Positions 7,390-17,380 of a DNA stretch of 64,000 bases are shown here, in pieces. How positions within the stretch are numbered: the stretch's first letter is position 1; the number at the start of each line of letters is the position of its first letter. Source of the stretch: Pycnococcus provasolii (lineage: Eukaryota; Chlorophyta; Pseudoscourfieldiophyceae; Pseudoscourfieldiales). The translations under genes and the position numbers were made by a program. The stretch lies in contig CP150576.1 in the NCBI GenBank assembly GCA_049487715.1, positions 62,001 to 126,000 of the forward strand, read 5' to 3'. The notes under the pieces are model-generated. The model searched no databases and was not told the DNA's origin. It saw only the letters and a list, made by a program, of their open reading frames with translations.

Positions 7390-9570
7390 ATGGAGGAGCT
7401 ACCTGCATTCAGTGCTGCGGATCAGTGCGTGCGAGCACGCCCGTGTTGTGCGAGACGGTGGACCGCATGCGGATGCAATGCCGTCGCGGTGGGGCTCACG
7501 CTCGCGCCGCTTGCCGTGCCGGTGTACAGTATCCTGAGGAGAGTCGCCTACTTGTATGGAACTTCTGGACGTGCGGTCGAGCGAGACGACACTGCCGACG
7601 CTCTGATGGTGTCATTTGCGCTGCCCGTGTGCCTAGGCGCCCTCGCCGCTACCATCTCACTAGCTCTGCACCCAGCAAGTGGTGGAGTAGGCCGATGGCG
7701 TATGCACTTCGCAATAGCAGCAGTGGTGTTCGCTGGGGTGGCTGCGTTCACCTCCCATGTTTGGCTTGAGTGTGCCACCTTTGCGGAGCGCGAAAAGAAT
7801 GCTGGTCAAAGCGCTGCTATGCTAGGCAACGCATCGCTTGCTGAGGGCCCCCAATTTAGAGCCTTCCACTTCAAGACTTGCAGAGACGCCGACGTTCTGT
7901 ACAAAGTGATGGGCATCTCGTTTGGAGTCGCTGCGACCCAGGTTGGGGCGTACGTCGTTGCGGTGGCTGCTGTCTCCAACCCTGTCCTATCCTCTGCACG
8001 GCTGCGCCTTGGCGAAAGCCTGAACGTGCACGCATTGCTTGGACGTGCTGCTCTTGTCGGCATTTTTGCGCACGGCGCGCTCTACGTTATTGCGTGGTGG
8101 CACGAAGGCGGGGTCGAGGAAGCTTGGAGGAAGCTCACAAAGTGGCAGGAGTTTGGCGTCGCGAACGCGCCTGGTGCCCTTGGCGTGCTTGGTGCTTTGA
8201 TTCTCTACATCACGTCGCACAACTATATACGCCGTGTATTTTATACGTTATTTTACGTTGGGCACATCTTTGGAACGTTGGGCTTCTACATCCTTGGCGT
8301 GCTGCACGCGGAGGCGGTTCTGTACTACTGCGTGCCTGGGAGCGCGATATGGGCTGCCGAGCTCGCGCGCCGGTGCCTGCGCGATCGTGTCAGTGCTCGT
8401 GTGACGAAGCTGGGGACATCGCTTTCCCGAGTCGAGCTGGATTATGCCAAATCCAGACGCAAAATGACGACATCGCTCCACGGCCATGTAGCAGCACCGC
8501 GGGGGGACGCACATGTGTACCTATCGACGAGATGTGTTAGCCGGGGGCACCCATTCTCGGTGGTCGGACCTCTAATAGACACGGATGACTCGGAGGGGAA
8601 CATGAAGTTTGTGACATACGTGCGGTCTGTTGGGGTGATGACAAAGCTCATATTGGAAAAGGGGGAAAAGTGCGAGAGGATGCCGCTCTGTCTCGATGGC
8701 CCGCACGAAACGTTTGCGTCGCATCGTTGCATCGAGTCGCGCACGGATGTCCTCTTTGTCGCCGGTGGTACTGGAATCGTCCCACTCCTCCAGCTGATAC
8801 ATGCGCGTGTTGTGGCCGAAGCTGCGGATGCGCGTGAGTCTGATTCAAGCGTATTTGAGAGGTCGTCGATTCGCATAGTTTTCGCCGCGAGGGACGAGAA
8901 CGACGTGCACATGCTCGAGCTGCTTCCTGCTCATTGGGACGACACAAATATCGACCTCGACATCATTGTGTACACTTCCGGCGATGTGGAGTTGGCGCAG
9001 CAAAACGCTAATGCTGCGCTATCAAAGCGATCGCTTGCTGCTCCAAGAAGACCGCAGGCACGAGACGGTGCGCTTGTTCTTAGCGCCACGATGCAGATTG
9101 GAGCCTGTGTTGGCGTTTACATTGGCCTTAGAGCGTCGTGTGAGATGCGGATTGAACCGACGTGGGCCTTACGACTTTACCAAACATTATTCCTGAATGG
9201 TGCGGCCTTTCTTGTGTCATTTCTCGCAGGAGTGCTCCTCAGGTTCTTGAGATCCGTCGCCGTAAATAATTCGAAATTCCTGTGGAGTGACAACCCGTCG
9301 TTTGAATACCTTTCCGATGAGAGCGTTAATTTGATGGCTCTCAACAGGACGAGCCCCGAATGCCCCAATTGCATTCCTGACGTACAGATTCTTCCAGGAC
9401 GGGCAGACATCCTAGAGTTGGTCCGGGAGTTTGCCGAAGGCACGATCCCGCACCGCACACGTTGCGTGGTGTCTTCCGGCAGTGATGCGCTCGTCGACGC
9501 TGTCGATGCTGCCTGCCGCAAATGCGGCGTCGCGCACACCGAGGCGACTGTGCGCCTTTCCAAGTTGTAA
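7390..9570 (+). CDS. Ferric reductase / NADPH-oxidase-type flavocytochrome
   Basis: 726 residues from the first ATG at 7390 (the frame is open upstream without an ATG). The membrane half has several TM helices and two H-x13-H pairs that fit the bis-haem ligands of the ferric reductase domain: His214/His228 and His292/His306. The soluble half has an HPFSV FAD-binding motif near residue 383 and GGTGIVPLLQL near 455 for pyridine nucleotide. Two further TM segments lie between this and the C-terminal VVSSGSDALVDAV motif. That matches FRE/FRO-type metalloreductases, which move electrons from NADPH through FAD and haem across the plasma membrane to Fe(III) or Cu(II). A ROS-producing NOX role is less likely, since there are no EF hands. 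The extra late helices are unusual. Confidence 0.85.
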   Translation: MEELPAFSAADQCVRARPCCARRWTACGCNAVAVGLTLAPLAVPVYSILRRVAYLYGTSGRAVERDDTADALMVSFALPVCLGALAATISLALHPASGGVGRWRMHFAIAAVVFAGVAAFTSHVWLECATFAEREKNAGQSAAMLGNASLAEGPQFRAFHFKTCRDADVLYKVMGISFGVAATQVGAYVVAVAAVSNPVLSSARLRLGESLNVHALLGRAALVGIFAHGALYVIAWWHEGGVEEAWRKLTKWQEFGVANAPGALGVLGALILYITSHNYIRRVFYTLFYVGHIFGTLGFYILGVLHAEAVLYYCVPGSAIWAAELARRCLRDRVSARVTKLGTSLSRVELDYAKSRRKMTTSLHGHVAAPRGDAHVYLSTRCVSRGHPFSVVGPLIDTDDSEGNMKFVTYVRSVGVMTKLILEKGEKCERMPLCLDGPHETFASHRCIESRTDVLFVAGGTGIVPLLQLIHARVVAEAADARESDSSVFERSSIRIVFAARDENDVHMLELLPAHWDDTNIDLDIIVYTSGDVELAQQNANAALSKRSLAAPRRPQARDGALVLSATMQIGACVGVYIGLRASCEMRIEPTWALRLYQTLFLNGAAFLVSFLAGVLLRFLRSVAVNNSKFLWSDNPSFEYLSDESVNLMALNRTSPECPNCIPDVQILPGRADILELVREFAEGTIPHRTRCVVSSGSDALVDAVDAACRKCGVAHTEATVRLSKL

Positions 9571-10043
9571 CACGCATTTTTGGCCGAGAGGGGGTTACTA
9601 TTATCAGTCCACACTTCTTGACCATGAAGAATGAACCAAGAAATTGTGTGCGAACATGACTTCCACAATTACACTTCCGAAAAAAAAAACATCCGGCGCC
9701 ACCGATCGTCTTCAGGCATCATCGCCGTGGCCATCCTTCACCAACCTGAGGCCAATCAAACTCACCAAAATCCAAAAACCAACGCCAACGACGGATCCCC
9801 CAAAATGGAAATCTGCCTTATAATATCGCCCCCTGATACCTGCTCGCCCGCCCGCCGGATCCCCGGCCAGCCGGAGAGCCCTGAAGGAGCCCTGAGGAGG
9901 AGGGGAGGGGTCGGTCGGGCTCGTTTTTTTTGTCCCTGGCGGCGGGGCGGCTGTCTGTCTGACCCAACAATCGGTTGTGTCCTCGAAGTTCATCATTGTC
10001 AGCACACTCCACGATACGATACGATAGTCTACGATAGTCTACG
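9571..10043. other. Spacer: FRE 3' region and NOG2 promoter
   Basis: 473 bp without a credible gene. It holds the second copy of the dispersed 3' repeat (9631-9673). Just before the next ATG there is a short tandem array of cgata and cgatagtcta units (about 10013-10043). No RNA gene was recognised. Confidence 0.5.
9631..9673 (+). repeat. Dispersed 3'-spacer repeat, copy 2
   Basis: Matches 3898-3939 in the same orientation, with the shared core caagaaattgtgtgcg. It lies about 60 bp after the ferric reductase stop. Confidence 0.6.
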
Positions 10044-12197
10044 ATGCCTCGTCGTCGACGCTTCGGCAAGGAAGGAGGAGGCTCTGCCTCGGGAGGAAAG
10101 GCACACTCCGTCTCGCACTCGCTTGACGCATCCGCGCGCCCGACGAGAAACAAGGGGTCGTCAACCATGCGCGACGCAGCGACCGTTCGCAGGCTGAAGA
10201 TGTACCGCGACAAAGCCGTGCGTGACAAAAACGGGAAACTCATCAGGCAGGAATTCCAATCCGCCGAACTGCCGTCGACGCGCATTCAACCGGACAGAAG
10301 GTGGTTCGGAAACACGCGCGTTGTCGGACAGAAACAACTCGAGAGATTTAGGGAAGAAATGGGCGCACGCGTGCGTGACCCGTACAGCGTCGTCGTCAAG
10401 GAACGAAAACTTCCCATGGCTCTGCTCAGGCCGGAGGACCTGGACCCCGCGGTGAACGTCGTTGACAGAGAGGCGGTGCACAAGGAAACGGACGATGCCG
10501 CGGCGGAGGGACGAGAGCTCCCTGTGGTCGGAGGACGAACAGGAGAGGGTGGCGCCACCAACTTTCTCGGAAAGAAGAGGCGCGTGCACGTGCTCGGCAT
10601 GGAGGAGTTCTCAGACGTGTTTGGGAAAAAGTCGAAGCGAAAGCGGCCGCGCGTTGCCGCCGAGGCGCTCGAGGACGTCGTCGCACGTGCGCAGCAGGCG
10701 GAGGACAAGTACGCCGCCGCCAACCGCCTAGGCGGGTCGTTCTACCGCACGAGCGGGCCTGCACAGCCTTCGGGAGAGAAGCGGCGTCCGCGCGGAGACG
10801 CGGATGCCGCACGCGCACTTAGCCTCGCCGGGTACGAAGGCGTGGAAGATGCGCGCGCGGCGGCGTTAGCCATGGGAGGCGCGGGTGCTGGCGGCGTCCT
10901 GCTGGAGAGGGAGGATGGCACGGCCACACTGCAGGACGAGGAGGACACGCGGCTACGCACCGCGAGTCAGTTTGGAAATGCTGACACTGTTTTCGAGTAC
11001 GGACAGTCGAAGCGCATCTGGGGAGAGCTGTACAAGGTGCTCGACTCGTCGGACGTCATTCTTTGCGTGCTTGACGCGCGCGATCCCATGGGAACGCGGT
11101 GCCGCATCGTGGAGAGGCACATGCAGCGCGCGAGGTGCCGTCACAAGCAGCTCATCTTCATCCTGAACAAGTGCGACCTCGTCCCACCGCGTGTGCTGAA
11201 GGGCTGGCTGACGACGCTCGGGCGCGAATTTCCCACTCTCGCGTTCAAGGCGCACCTCACGAAGCCGTTTGGGAAGGGTGCGGTGCTCGGGTTGCTGAGG
11301 CAGCTTGCGAGGCTGCACCGCGACAAGATGAGCATCACCGTCGGCCTGGTTGGTTACCCGAATGTCGGCAAGAGCTCGCTCATCAACGCGCTGCGTGGCA
11401 AGAAGGTTGCCAAGTCGGCACCTATCCCCGGCGAGACGAAGGTGTGGCAGTACATCACATTGGCAAGGCGCATCCACCTGCTTGACTGCCCCGGCATCGT
11501 GTACCACCACCACACCGACACGGAGGAGGACCTCGTACTTAAGGGTGTTGTTCGCGTGGAGAAGCTGGGCGGCGATGCCGAGAGACACGCGATTGTCGCC
11601 GTGCGTCGGATGAGAAACCTGAGGCACCTCAGCGTGCTGTACGGCATTCCGGAGCGCCGCTGGCGTGGCGGCGAGGGAGGTGCGGTGACAGCTGCGGAGG
11701 CGCGCGTCTTTTTGGAGGTGTTGGCACGGGAGCGGGGTAAGTTACTTCCAGGAGGCGAGCCGGATACGAACAACTCCGCCAAGTCGGTGTTGTTGGACTG
11801 GCAGCGTGGACGTCTTCCTTACTACGAGGAGCCACCGATGCGCGCCGAGGTGACAGCAGGAGCAGGAGCAGGAGCAGGAGCAGCGCGTGGTGGCGGCAAG
11901 GAGGAAGAGGAGGAGGAGGAGGACCAGGAGGAGGAGGACAACCTCGACGTTGGCCTTGGCGAGGCTGACAATCTTGCGCAGGCGGCAATGAAGGAGCAGG
12001 AGGCGGAGCTGGAGAAGCTTGCGGATAAGGAGAAACTCGACGACGACGGCGACGGCGACGACGAGAACAACGGCGGTGCGTGTGTTGCTGAGGAGGATGA
12101 CGGGCTTGCTGAGGAGGATGACGGGCTCGGTGAGGATGGCTTGAGTTATGAGGCTGTTCTCGCCGCGGTGCGTGCACGTAGCAGCAGCAAAAAGTAG
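10044..12197 (+). CDS. NOG2: Nucleolar GTP-binding protein 2 (NOG2/NUG2 family)
   Basis: 717 residues from ATG 10044. The basic N-terminus and the NGP1NT domain (RRLKMYRDKAVRDKNGK and what follows, about 50-190) are followed by a circularly permuted GTPase: DARDPMGTRC (about 347), NKCDLVP (about 375), then the G1 loop GYPNVGKSSLINALRG (about 436) and DCPGI (about 475). The G4-before-G1 order is diagnostic of the YlqF/YawG class, and the NGP1NT domain specifies NOG2. The protein is a pre-60S ribosome assembly factor acting in the nucleolus and nucleoplasm. The C-terminus is an acidic Glu/Asp/Gly-rich low-complexity tail with a repeated AEEDDGL unit. The ATG follows directly on a cgatagtcta tandem array. 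Confidence 0.93.
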   Translation: MPRRRRFGKEGGGSASGGKAHSVSHSLDASARPTRNKGSSTMRDAATVRRLKMYRDKAVRDKNGKLIRQEFQSAELPSTRIQPDRRWFGNTRVVGQKQLERFREEMGARVRDPYSVVVKERKLPMALLRPEDLDPAVNVVDREAVHKETDDAAAEGRELPVVGGRTGEGGATNFLGKKRRVHVLGMEEFSDVFGKKSKRKRPRVAAEALEDVVARAQQAEDKYAAANRLGGSFYRTSGPAQPSGEKRRPRGDADAARALSLAGYEGVEDARAAALAMGGAGAGGVLLEREDGTATLQDEEDTRLRTASQFGNADTVFEYGQSKRIWGELYKVLDSSDVILCVLDARDPMGTRCRIVERHMQRARCRHKQLIFILNKCDLVPPRVLKGWLTTLGREFPTLAFKAHLTKPFGKGAVLGLLRQLARLHRDKMSITVGLVGYPNVGKSSLINALRGKKVAKSAPIPGETKVWQYITLARRIHLLDCPGIVYHHHTDTEEDLVLKGVVRVEKLGGDAERHAIVAVRRMRNLRHLSVLYGIPERRWRGGEGGAVTAAEARVFLEVLARERGKLLPGGEPDTNNSAKSVLLDWQRGRLPYYEEPPMRAEVTAGAGAGAGAARGGGKEEEEEEEDQEEEDNLDVGLGEADNLAQAAMKEQEAELEKLADKEKLDDDGDGDDENNGGACVAEEDDGLAEEDDGLGEDGLSYEAVLAAVRARSSSKK

Positions 12198-12364
12198 CGC
12201 CATTCTTTCTTCTTCTTTTTCTTCCACCCGTATTAATAATAATGATAAGACGACAATTTTTTTTCATCTATTTGTTTTTTGCATGATTCGAATATGAGTC
12301 GCTTACAGTACTTAATTATTATTTCGTTCGGGTATGGTAAGTTAACTTGAGGTGGGCAGAGGTC

Positions 12365-12729
12365 TCAAAGGTGCAGATAGGCAGGCTCGTTCGTGAGGAA
12401 AAAGAAGCGAGAGGCGACCGGCGCGCGCGGCGGAAGGTCAGCGCGGTCGCGTTGCGTCGTCATGTGACCTGATTGGAGAGCGGGCTCTTGATTCGCCTCG
12501 TCAGGGGCGCCGGCATGTCGGCGAGCGACGGGGTCGGCGTCAGCCGACGAGGCCCAATCTCGGCGACGACGCTGGTGTTCATCTTAAAACCAGGCTTCGA
12601 CGCCTTGATCATCGCTTCTTGCACGCTCGCGTCGAGTGCATCTAACGACATACTCCTAGTAACGCGCTTAGAGCAGCAAAAGCCATAGCGTTTGAACGCT
12701 TGCACGATGGATGCCAAGGAAATCATCAT
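12365..12729 (-). CDS. Small hypothetical protein, frame interrupted at 12460-12463
   Basis: An 89-residue frame starts at ATG 12729 and stops at TGA 12460-12462. It reads as a basic protein with RRLTPTPSLADMPAPLTRR near the end. A second frame overlaps that stop as ATGA (ATG at 12463) and runs 32 residues, ending ASRFFFLTNEPAYLHL at 12365. Both parts have GC-rich third positions like real genes here. A single missing base at the junction would give one protein of about 121 residues. It could be a real frameshift, an assembly indel or two adjacent small ORFs. I do not recognise a family. Confidence 0.4.
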
Positions 12730-13577
12730 AGATTGACCTGTGTGGTGACTGTGAGATGACGGATATTACTTGGAAAGACCTGTGCAATCACATCGTATAT
12801 AAGTACTACGATAGTTTATAGGTAGGAGCGACGCCCCCCGGGGCCGACGACAAGGCTCTTTCTGCGATGAATTCCGCGCTCCAGGCCTGCCACCCTGGCT
12901 GCCAAGGCACCAGGGGGCAGACGAAGCGGCCATAGACGAAGCAACCTCTGGTAGTGCACACCCTACCGTACCTTTAGGTGGAATTTACTGTACAGTGGGA
13001 GGCAAGTGGGAGGGAGAGAAAACTCCCGCCCTGAAGAGACTAGTACTAAACCAGACGGACCGATGACGACAGGTTCCCTCACCAACGTGGATTGATTGGC
13101 CTATGGACTAGGCTTCCTAGGACGGGGGATAGTGATAGGCTGGGGCAGGTATGTAGCTAAAGCCCGCCCATTACAGTACTGTACAGTAAAGTAACACAAC
13201 ACCGTGGCACTCAATTCCAATATTATTCCCTCGCCTAGTACTACTTTTCGCTTGCTGGACCCGCGAAATCTAATTTATTGTACACGGACAACTACCCGTA
13301 AGGTTATTTGGGCACTTGCCGCCCCCGTAATTGGCCTGCTTCGTTCCCCCCCTCCCTGGGGGAGTTGCCATTCTCCGTCTACTTTTTAGTTGTCCCTTCA
13401 TCTTCCCCCTGTTCTTTTCCTTGCTTCGTCCTTGCTTCGTCCCCCTTTTTTCAACTTCATTCTCATCATTTCGATTTGACTTTTCGCATTCATTCACTCA
13501 GTGTCAGTGCTGTCGTTGTGCTCTTTAGTGCTCTCTGCTTATTTTAAAATAGTGTTCACTTACTGTGCTCTTTGATA
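12730..13577. other. 848-bp gene-poor spacer
   Basis: No frame with convincing codon bias was found. The GC is intermediate, with several short palindromes (tactgtacagt near 12979; gtactgtacagtaaag near 13176) and a GC-rich block at about 12830-12930 that could fold. No tRNA, snRNA or SRP RNA hallmark was recognised. The last 250 bp are pyrimidine-rich and are probably the promoter and 5' UTR of the next gene. Confidence 0.4.
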
Positions 13578-15644
13578 ATGTCCGCGCCTGTGGACTACCC
13601 CTTCTCGTCCATGCCGCCATTCCCTGCTTCAGTAACTGCTCCTTCAAGGGGCGGGAAGGGCGGGAACCTTCTTGCGGGGGATGTTGCGCACACTGTTGAG
13701 GCTCAGGCTCACATTAATAAAACTCATGACGACGCTCCTGCTGCCTCCATCATACATACAGCAAGCATAATACCAGGCTCAAAGAAGAGGAGTGGTGATG
13801 GGGATGCTCCAACGACACTTGTTGGTGGTGCTCATTCAACACCTACGGCTGGGAAGATGATGCGCATTCCCTCGTCAAACACGAACAACAACAAGAACTT
13901 GGTGGTGGTGAACACCTCTGTCGACTTCAACCTGGCGGAAGACGATAAACTACCTTGCATGCCCAACCAAAACAACAACAAAGAAACCGTTCAGGAGGAG
14001 CAGCAGGAGGAGGAGGCGGTTCCCACAACCACCGCGAACAACAAAGACGACGAACAAAAACAGGAGCTGGAGCAGCCAACCACCACATCTTCAGAAAAAG
14101 ACAAAGAGGAGGAGCACGATGTTGACATGTCGGACCAACAACCACAACCACAAAACCACCACGACGATGTGCCGCCCACCACCACCACCACAACAACAAC
14201 CACAACCACCACGGACAACAACAACAACAAGGACTCGGAAGAACGTCTTCCGGAGCAGGAGGAGCAGCAGCGGCCAACCACGTCTTCAGAAAAAGACGGA
14301 TCGGAGCTGCCACCACCCGCACCGCTTGGCGCCGTCACGAAAAAGCGACGAAGCATCCGCCGCCAACAGCAGCAGAGGAACCACCACAAGCTGCAGCTCG
14401 CCGCCGAGGCTCTCAGGACGGACGAAGATAGCGAAACCATGACTGAGGACGACCTTCCTTGGGCCGCACGCCACAATCGCGTGTCGCAGTCGTTCAAGCA
14501 GCCCAAGCCGAACGGTGCGCTTGGCGCCATCGGAAATGCCGCGCTGGCATTTGCACGAAGCTGCGAGGCGCAGGACGAGCTCGCGCGCGACATGCTGAAG
14601 AGTCTCTCGGAGTTGCGCAGCTCACGTGCGGACCTGCCCTTCGCCGCCTCGATGCACACGCGCGCCACGGACGGATTTGGTTCGGAGCCTGATGCCGACT
14701 TGTTGGCGCGTGCCGAAGCTGACATGCTTGGACGTCTGCAGGAGCGCATGGCTCGCGCTCGCGTTGTGTTCGAGCTGCTGTGCGGCGACGCAGCGTCCGC
14801 GTACGCCGCCGAGAGCCTGTGCAACCGACAGAACCTCGGCATTTATCCCACCTCGGCAGGTGCCGTGCCTGGCAATGGTGGAGTTCGGTTCCTTCCTCCG
14901 CCACCGCCGCCGCCAGCTCCCCTTCGTGACTTGGAGTTGAACGGCCTCGATGCGCTCGCGCGCGCCGCGGAGGTTGGCACACTCGCGGGCGGAGGAAAGT
15001 CGCCATTGAAGCGTGGACGCGATGGGAAGTTTACGAGGAAGGATGGCAAAAAGCAGAAGCAGGTTTCGGCAACTGCTGCCATGGATGCGATGCTTGACCA
15101 GTTTTACGAATCTGTTCCTCGTGGCTGCGGCAATGGGGCGGGCGCAAGCACTTCCGCCGCCATTCCGCCGCCGTATCCGCAGAAACAAGCCACCCCGGAG
15201 GAGGATGTGGCAATCGACAAGGCTTTTGACCTGATGGAACAACGCCTGGGCAAGGGCACGGTGAAGTGGGCGGCATTCAAGGTGCTTCGCTTCCGCTACG
15301 ACGAGGGTGGCATCGGAGACGACAGTGTGCCAACCTCCCCACAGGCGGTGGGTATGTCTGTGAAAGACATTGTGTCGGATATCGTGAGGCGCAATCTGCG
15401 AGACATGTCCGAGGTGCGCCAGCCAGAGAAGACGATTTCCGCTATGTGTGGCACGGACAATGGCTTCATGCGTGTGGCTCCTGGCCGCATTTGCCTGCGC
15501 CGCCTTTGGCAGCCTCACGTGTCGCGCGATTGCCAGCGCCGCCGCTTCCCGCACCCGTCCATCGTGCAAGTGCCTGCGGCCGGCGACGAGGCGTTCAGGG
15601 CACCGCCGCCGCCGCCGCCGCCGTGCATTGTGCGCTTGCTGTAG
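13578..15644 (+). CDS. HARE-HTH domain nuclear protein with long low-complexity N-terminus
   Basis: 688 residues from ATG 13578 (the frame opens at a TTG two codons earlier). Residues 1-260 are low complexity: Asn, Gln, Glu and a run of more than ten Thr. A basic patch (KKRRSIRRQQQQRNHHK) may be a nuclear signal. The C-terminal part (about 545-640) contains AAFKVLRFRYDEGG, MSVKDIVSDIVRRN, PEKTISAMCG and GFMRVAPGRICLRR. That is the pattern of a HARE-HTH winged helix (HB1, ASXL, restriction endonuclease HTH), with the MSVxEI helix, the PEKTIS turn and the FxRVxPGxFxLR strand. HARE-HTH proteins link chromatin or DNA-modification recognition to other effectors. The protein ends in a poly-Pro run. 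Domain call moderately sure; partners unknown. Confidence 0.6.
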   Translation: MSAPVDYPFSSMPPFPASVTAPSRGGKGGNLLAGDVAHTVEAQAHINKTHDDAPAASIIHTASIIPGSKKRSGDGDAPTTLVGGAHSTPTAGKMMRIPSSNTNNNKNLVVVNTSVDFNLAEDDKLPCMPNQNNNKETVQEEQQEEEAVPTTTANNKDDEQKQELEQPTTTSSEKDKEEEHDVDMSDQQPQPQNHHDDVPPTTTTTTTTTTTTDNNNNKDSEERLPEQEEQQRPTTSSEKDGSELPPPAPLGAVTKKRRSIRRQQQQRNHHKLQLAAEALRTDEDSETMTEDDLPWAARHNRVSQSFKQPKPNGALGAIGNAALAFARSCEAQDELARDMLKSLSELRSSRADLPFAASMHTRATDGFGSEPDADLLARAEADMLGRLQERMARARVVFELLCGDAASAYAAESLCNRQNLGIYPTSAGAVPGNGGVRFLPPPPPPPAPLRDLELNGLDALARAAEVGTLAGGGKSPLKRGRDGKFTRKDGKKQKQVSATAAMDAMLDQFYESVPRGCGNGAGASTSAAIPPPYPQKQATPEEDVAIDKAFDLMEQRLGKGTVKWAAFKVLRFRYDEGGIGDDSVPTSPQAVGMSVKDIVSDIVRRNLRDMSEVRQPEKTISAMCGTDNGFMRVAPGRICLRRLWQPHVSRDCQRRRFPHPSIVQVPAAGDEAFRAPPPPPPPCIVRLL

Positions 15645-15739
15645 GTAGGTGCTGCTTCGAGCGGCGTTTGGGTGTGGGTATGAGTGTTCGAGTGCAGTGG
15701 TGGATGTGTGTGTAACAATCGACATTTTTTCTCTCAAGC

Positions 15740-17380
15740 TCACGCGTTTGCAACACGCGTGCTAAGACCCTTCGACTGCAACACAGAATACAAGTGCGCC
15801 AGCACGGCACCTCTCTTCGTGTCTTTTTCATCGCCCGTCGACGCGCTCTTCAATCCAAATCTCACCTTGAATGATAAGCCATGATCCGTTGTACCTGCAA
15901 AAAATGCAACTGTGCCAGCATCCTTAACTTCTGGATGTGACTTGAGAGCAGATAGCAGGGTTGCCTCCGCGCTGGCGACGTCTCCGAATGTCGTGTTGGA
16001 GGGTGCGAGTGTGAGTGTTGCGGCTGCCACATCAGTAAGCGGCATACGCGACTTGTTCACGACGACGCTATTAGCGAGCGAGTCGTTTGGGACGACATGT
16101 AACCCGGTATCGGTTAAGACGACGACATTCACCCACCCGATTGACTGCACCTTTCCCGTTCTCCCGTTGATCGCAGCCGACTCAACAAATTCCCCGACGG
16201 TGAACGGATTGGTGATAAATATGATCAGTCCACCAATGAGATTTTGCACGAGCGGACGTGCGGCGAACGAGATGGCAAGTGCGCCGACGCCTGCAACGGC
16301 AAGGATCGCCTCGAGACTGACGCCGAAGATGCCCAAAATTTTCGTGAATGCGGTGAGGAACACGGCTAAGTCCACCGCGCGATCGAGAAGGAGATATAGG
16401 CCAGCACGTGACGCATATCTGCCTTTTAATTTCCCGCTAGTGGCCAATAGGTACTGGTCACCAATACTTCCTTCAGGATCGAGCTTCGCGTCGTGGAGAG
16501 GTGGTCGTTTCGCGGTGAGCACAGCTTGGCCCACGCGCACGGCGAGCCATGCTTGTAATATGCGGTTTGCCACGCTTTGCGTCGCATGCTCGACTGCCAC
16601 GCCGTTGATGGTTTCGGCTGGGAAGAGAAAACGCAGAAAGTTTGGCATGGAAATCGATACGTCGGAGAGCTGGATGGTGGTGGCAACTGTACAAACAAAT
16701 GCAAAAATCAGCGCGGCTTTTAGCATATCTCCCACGAGAACATTCACACTTTGCATGCAGTGGCATGGCACGCTTCCCACCCCCATCATCTTACGCACGA
16801 GGGGCATACGTTGGTTCAACAAGGCGACGACGCGGCAGGTGATTTGGACACGGATGAGAGCCGCGAGCGTGAAGATGCCGGCGATGCCCATGAGAAGTTT
16901 CGGTTGCGCCGTGCACCCGCACGCGTTGGTGCACTGTGTCGTGAGAAACGGCACAGCGACCGTGGTTGCCATGAGAATCGCGCCTATGATTGCGACAAGT
17001 TCCACGAACGCCTTGACTGGTGAATATGACGGCGTGCTTACCGTTTGTGCCGCCGTGTTGTCGTCCGCAGCATGACTACCACCAGTTTGTGCCGCCGCCG
17101 TTTCTTCTTCTTCTGTGCGAGACGCGCGACACAACACGCGAGATGGAAATGAAGCGTGAAAGGGTTGAGGAAGCGGGAGAAGAAGGTCACGAGTGCAAGT
17201 GCAGGAAGACCCCCTGCAGGACGACGAAATCCAGAGAGTCCTTCTTCTTCTTAAGCACAACATCCTTGAGGACGCTGACCTGCTGCTAATTGACACAACA
17301 TTATGGTTATTATTAATCTGAGTAGTTGGCACAACATGAACACGAGCAGGCATCATCATGGGCATGATGGCCACGGGCAT
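15740..17380 (-). CDS. MscS-like mechanosensitive channel, probably plastid
   Basis: 546 residues from ATG 17380. The first ~100 residues are Ser/Arg/Cys-rich and fit a plastid transit peptide, ending near SRVLCRASR. Five hydrophobic segments follow. The signature MscS pore helix and beta domain appear as GVGALAISFAARPLVQNLIG, then IIFITNPFTVGEFVESA and GWVNVVVLTDTGLHVVPND. MscS-like channels in plant plastids relieve osmotic tension and affect organelle shape. Convergent with the HARE-HTH gene (95-bp spacer). The start is the first of several Met codons in an MPVAIMPMMM stretch, so the exact one is uncertain. Confidence 0.85.
   Translation of the reverse strand: MPVAIMPMMMPARVHVVPTTQINNNHNVVSISSRSASSRMLCLRRRRTLWISSSCRGSSCTCTRDLLLPLPQPFHASFPSRVLCRASRTEEEETAAAQTGGSHAADDNTAAQTVSTPSYSPVKAFVELVAIIGAILMATTVAVPFLTTQCTNACGCTAQPKLLMGIAGIFTLAALIRVQITCRVVALLNQRMPLVRKMMGVGSVPCHCMQSVNVLVGDMLKAALIFAFVCTVATTIQLSDVSISMPNFLRFLFPAETINGVAVEHATQSVANRILQAWLAVRVGQAVLTAKRPPLHDAKLDPEGSIGDQYLLATSGKLKGRYASRAGLYLLLDRAVDLAVFLTAFTKILGIFGVSLEAILAVAGVGALAISFAARPLVQNLIGGLIIFITNPFTVGEFVESAAINGRTGKVQSIGWVNVVVLTDTGLHVVPNDSLANSVVVNKSRMPLTDVAAATLTLAPSNTTFGDVASAEATLLSALKSHPEVKDAGTVAFFAGTTDHGLSFKVRFGLKSASTGDEKDTKRGAVLAHLYSVLQSKGLSTRVANA

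Noticed and set aside
12831-12930. GC-rich foldable block considered as SRP RNA or snRNA
   Set aside because: No Alu-domain or helix-8 consensus, Sm site or U-snRNA 5' motif could be identified by eye.
13991-14842. Minus-strand frame of 283 residues with poly-Val/Ser
   Set aside because: Shadow of the Thr/Asn/Gln-rich part of the HARE-HTH gene.
14622-15743. Minus-strand frame of 373 residues
   Set aside because: Shadow of the HARE-HTH gene. The plus frame carries the recognisable domain.
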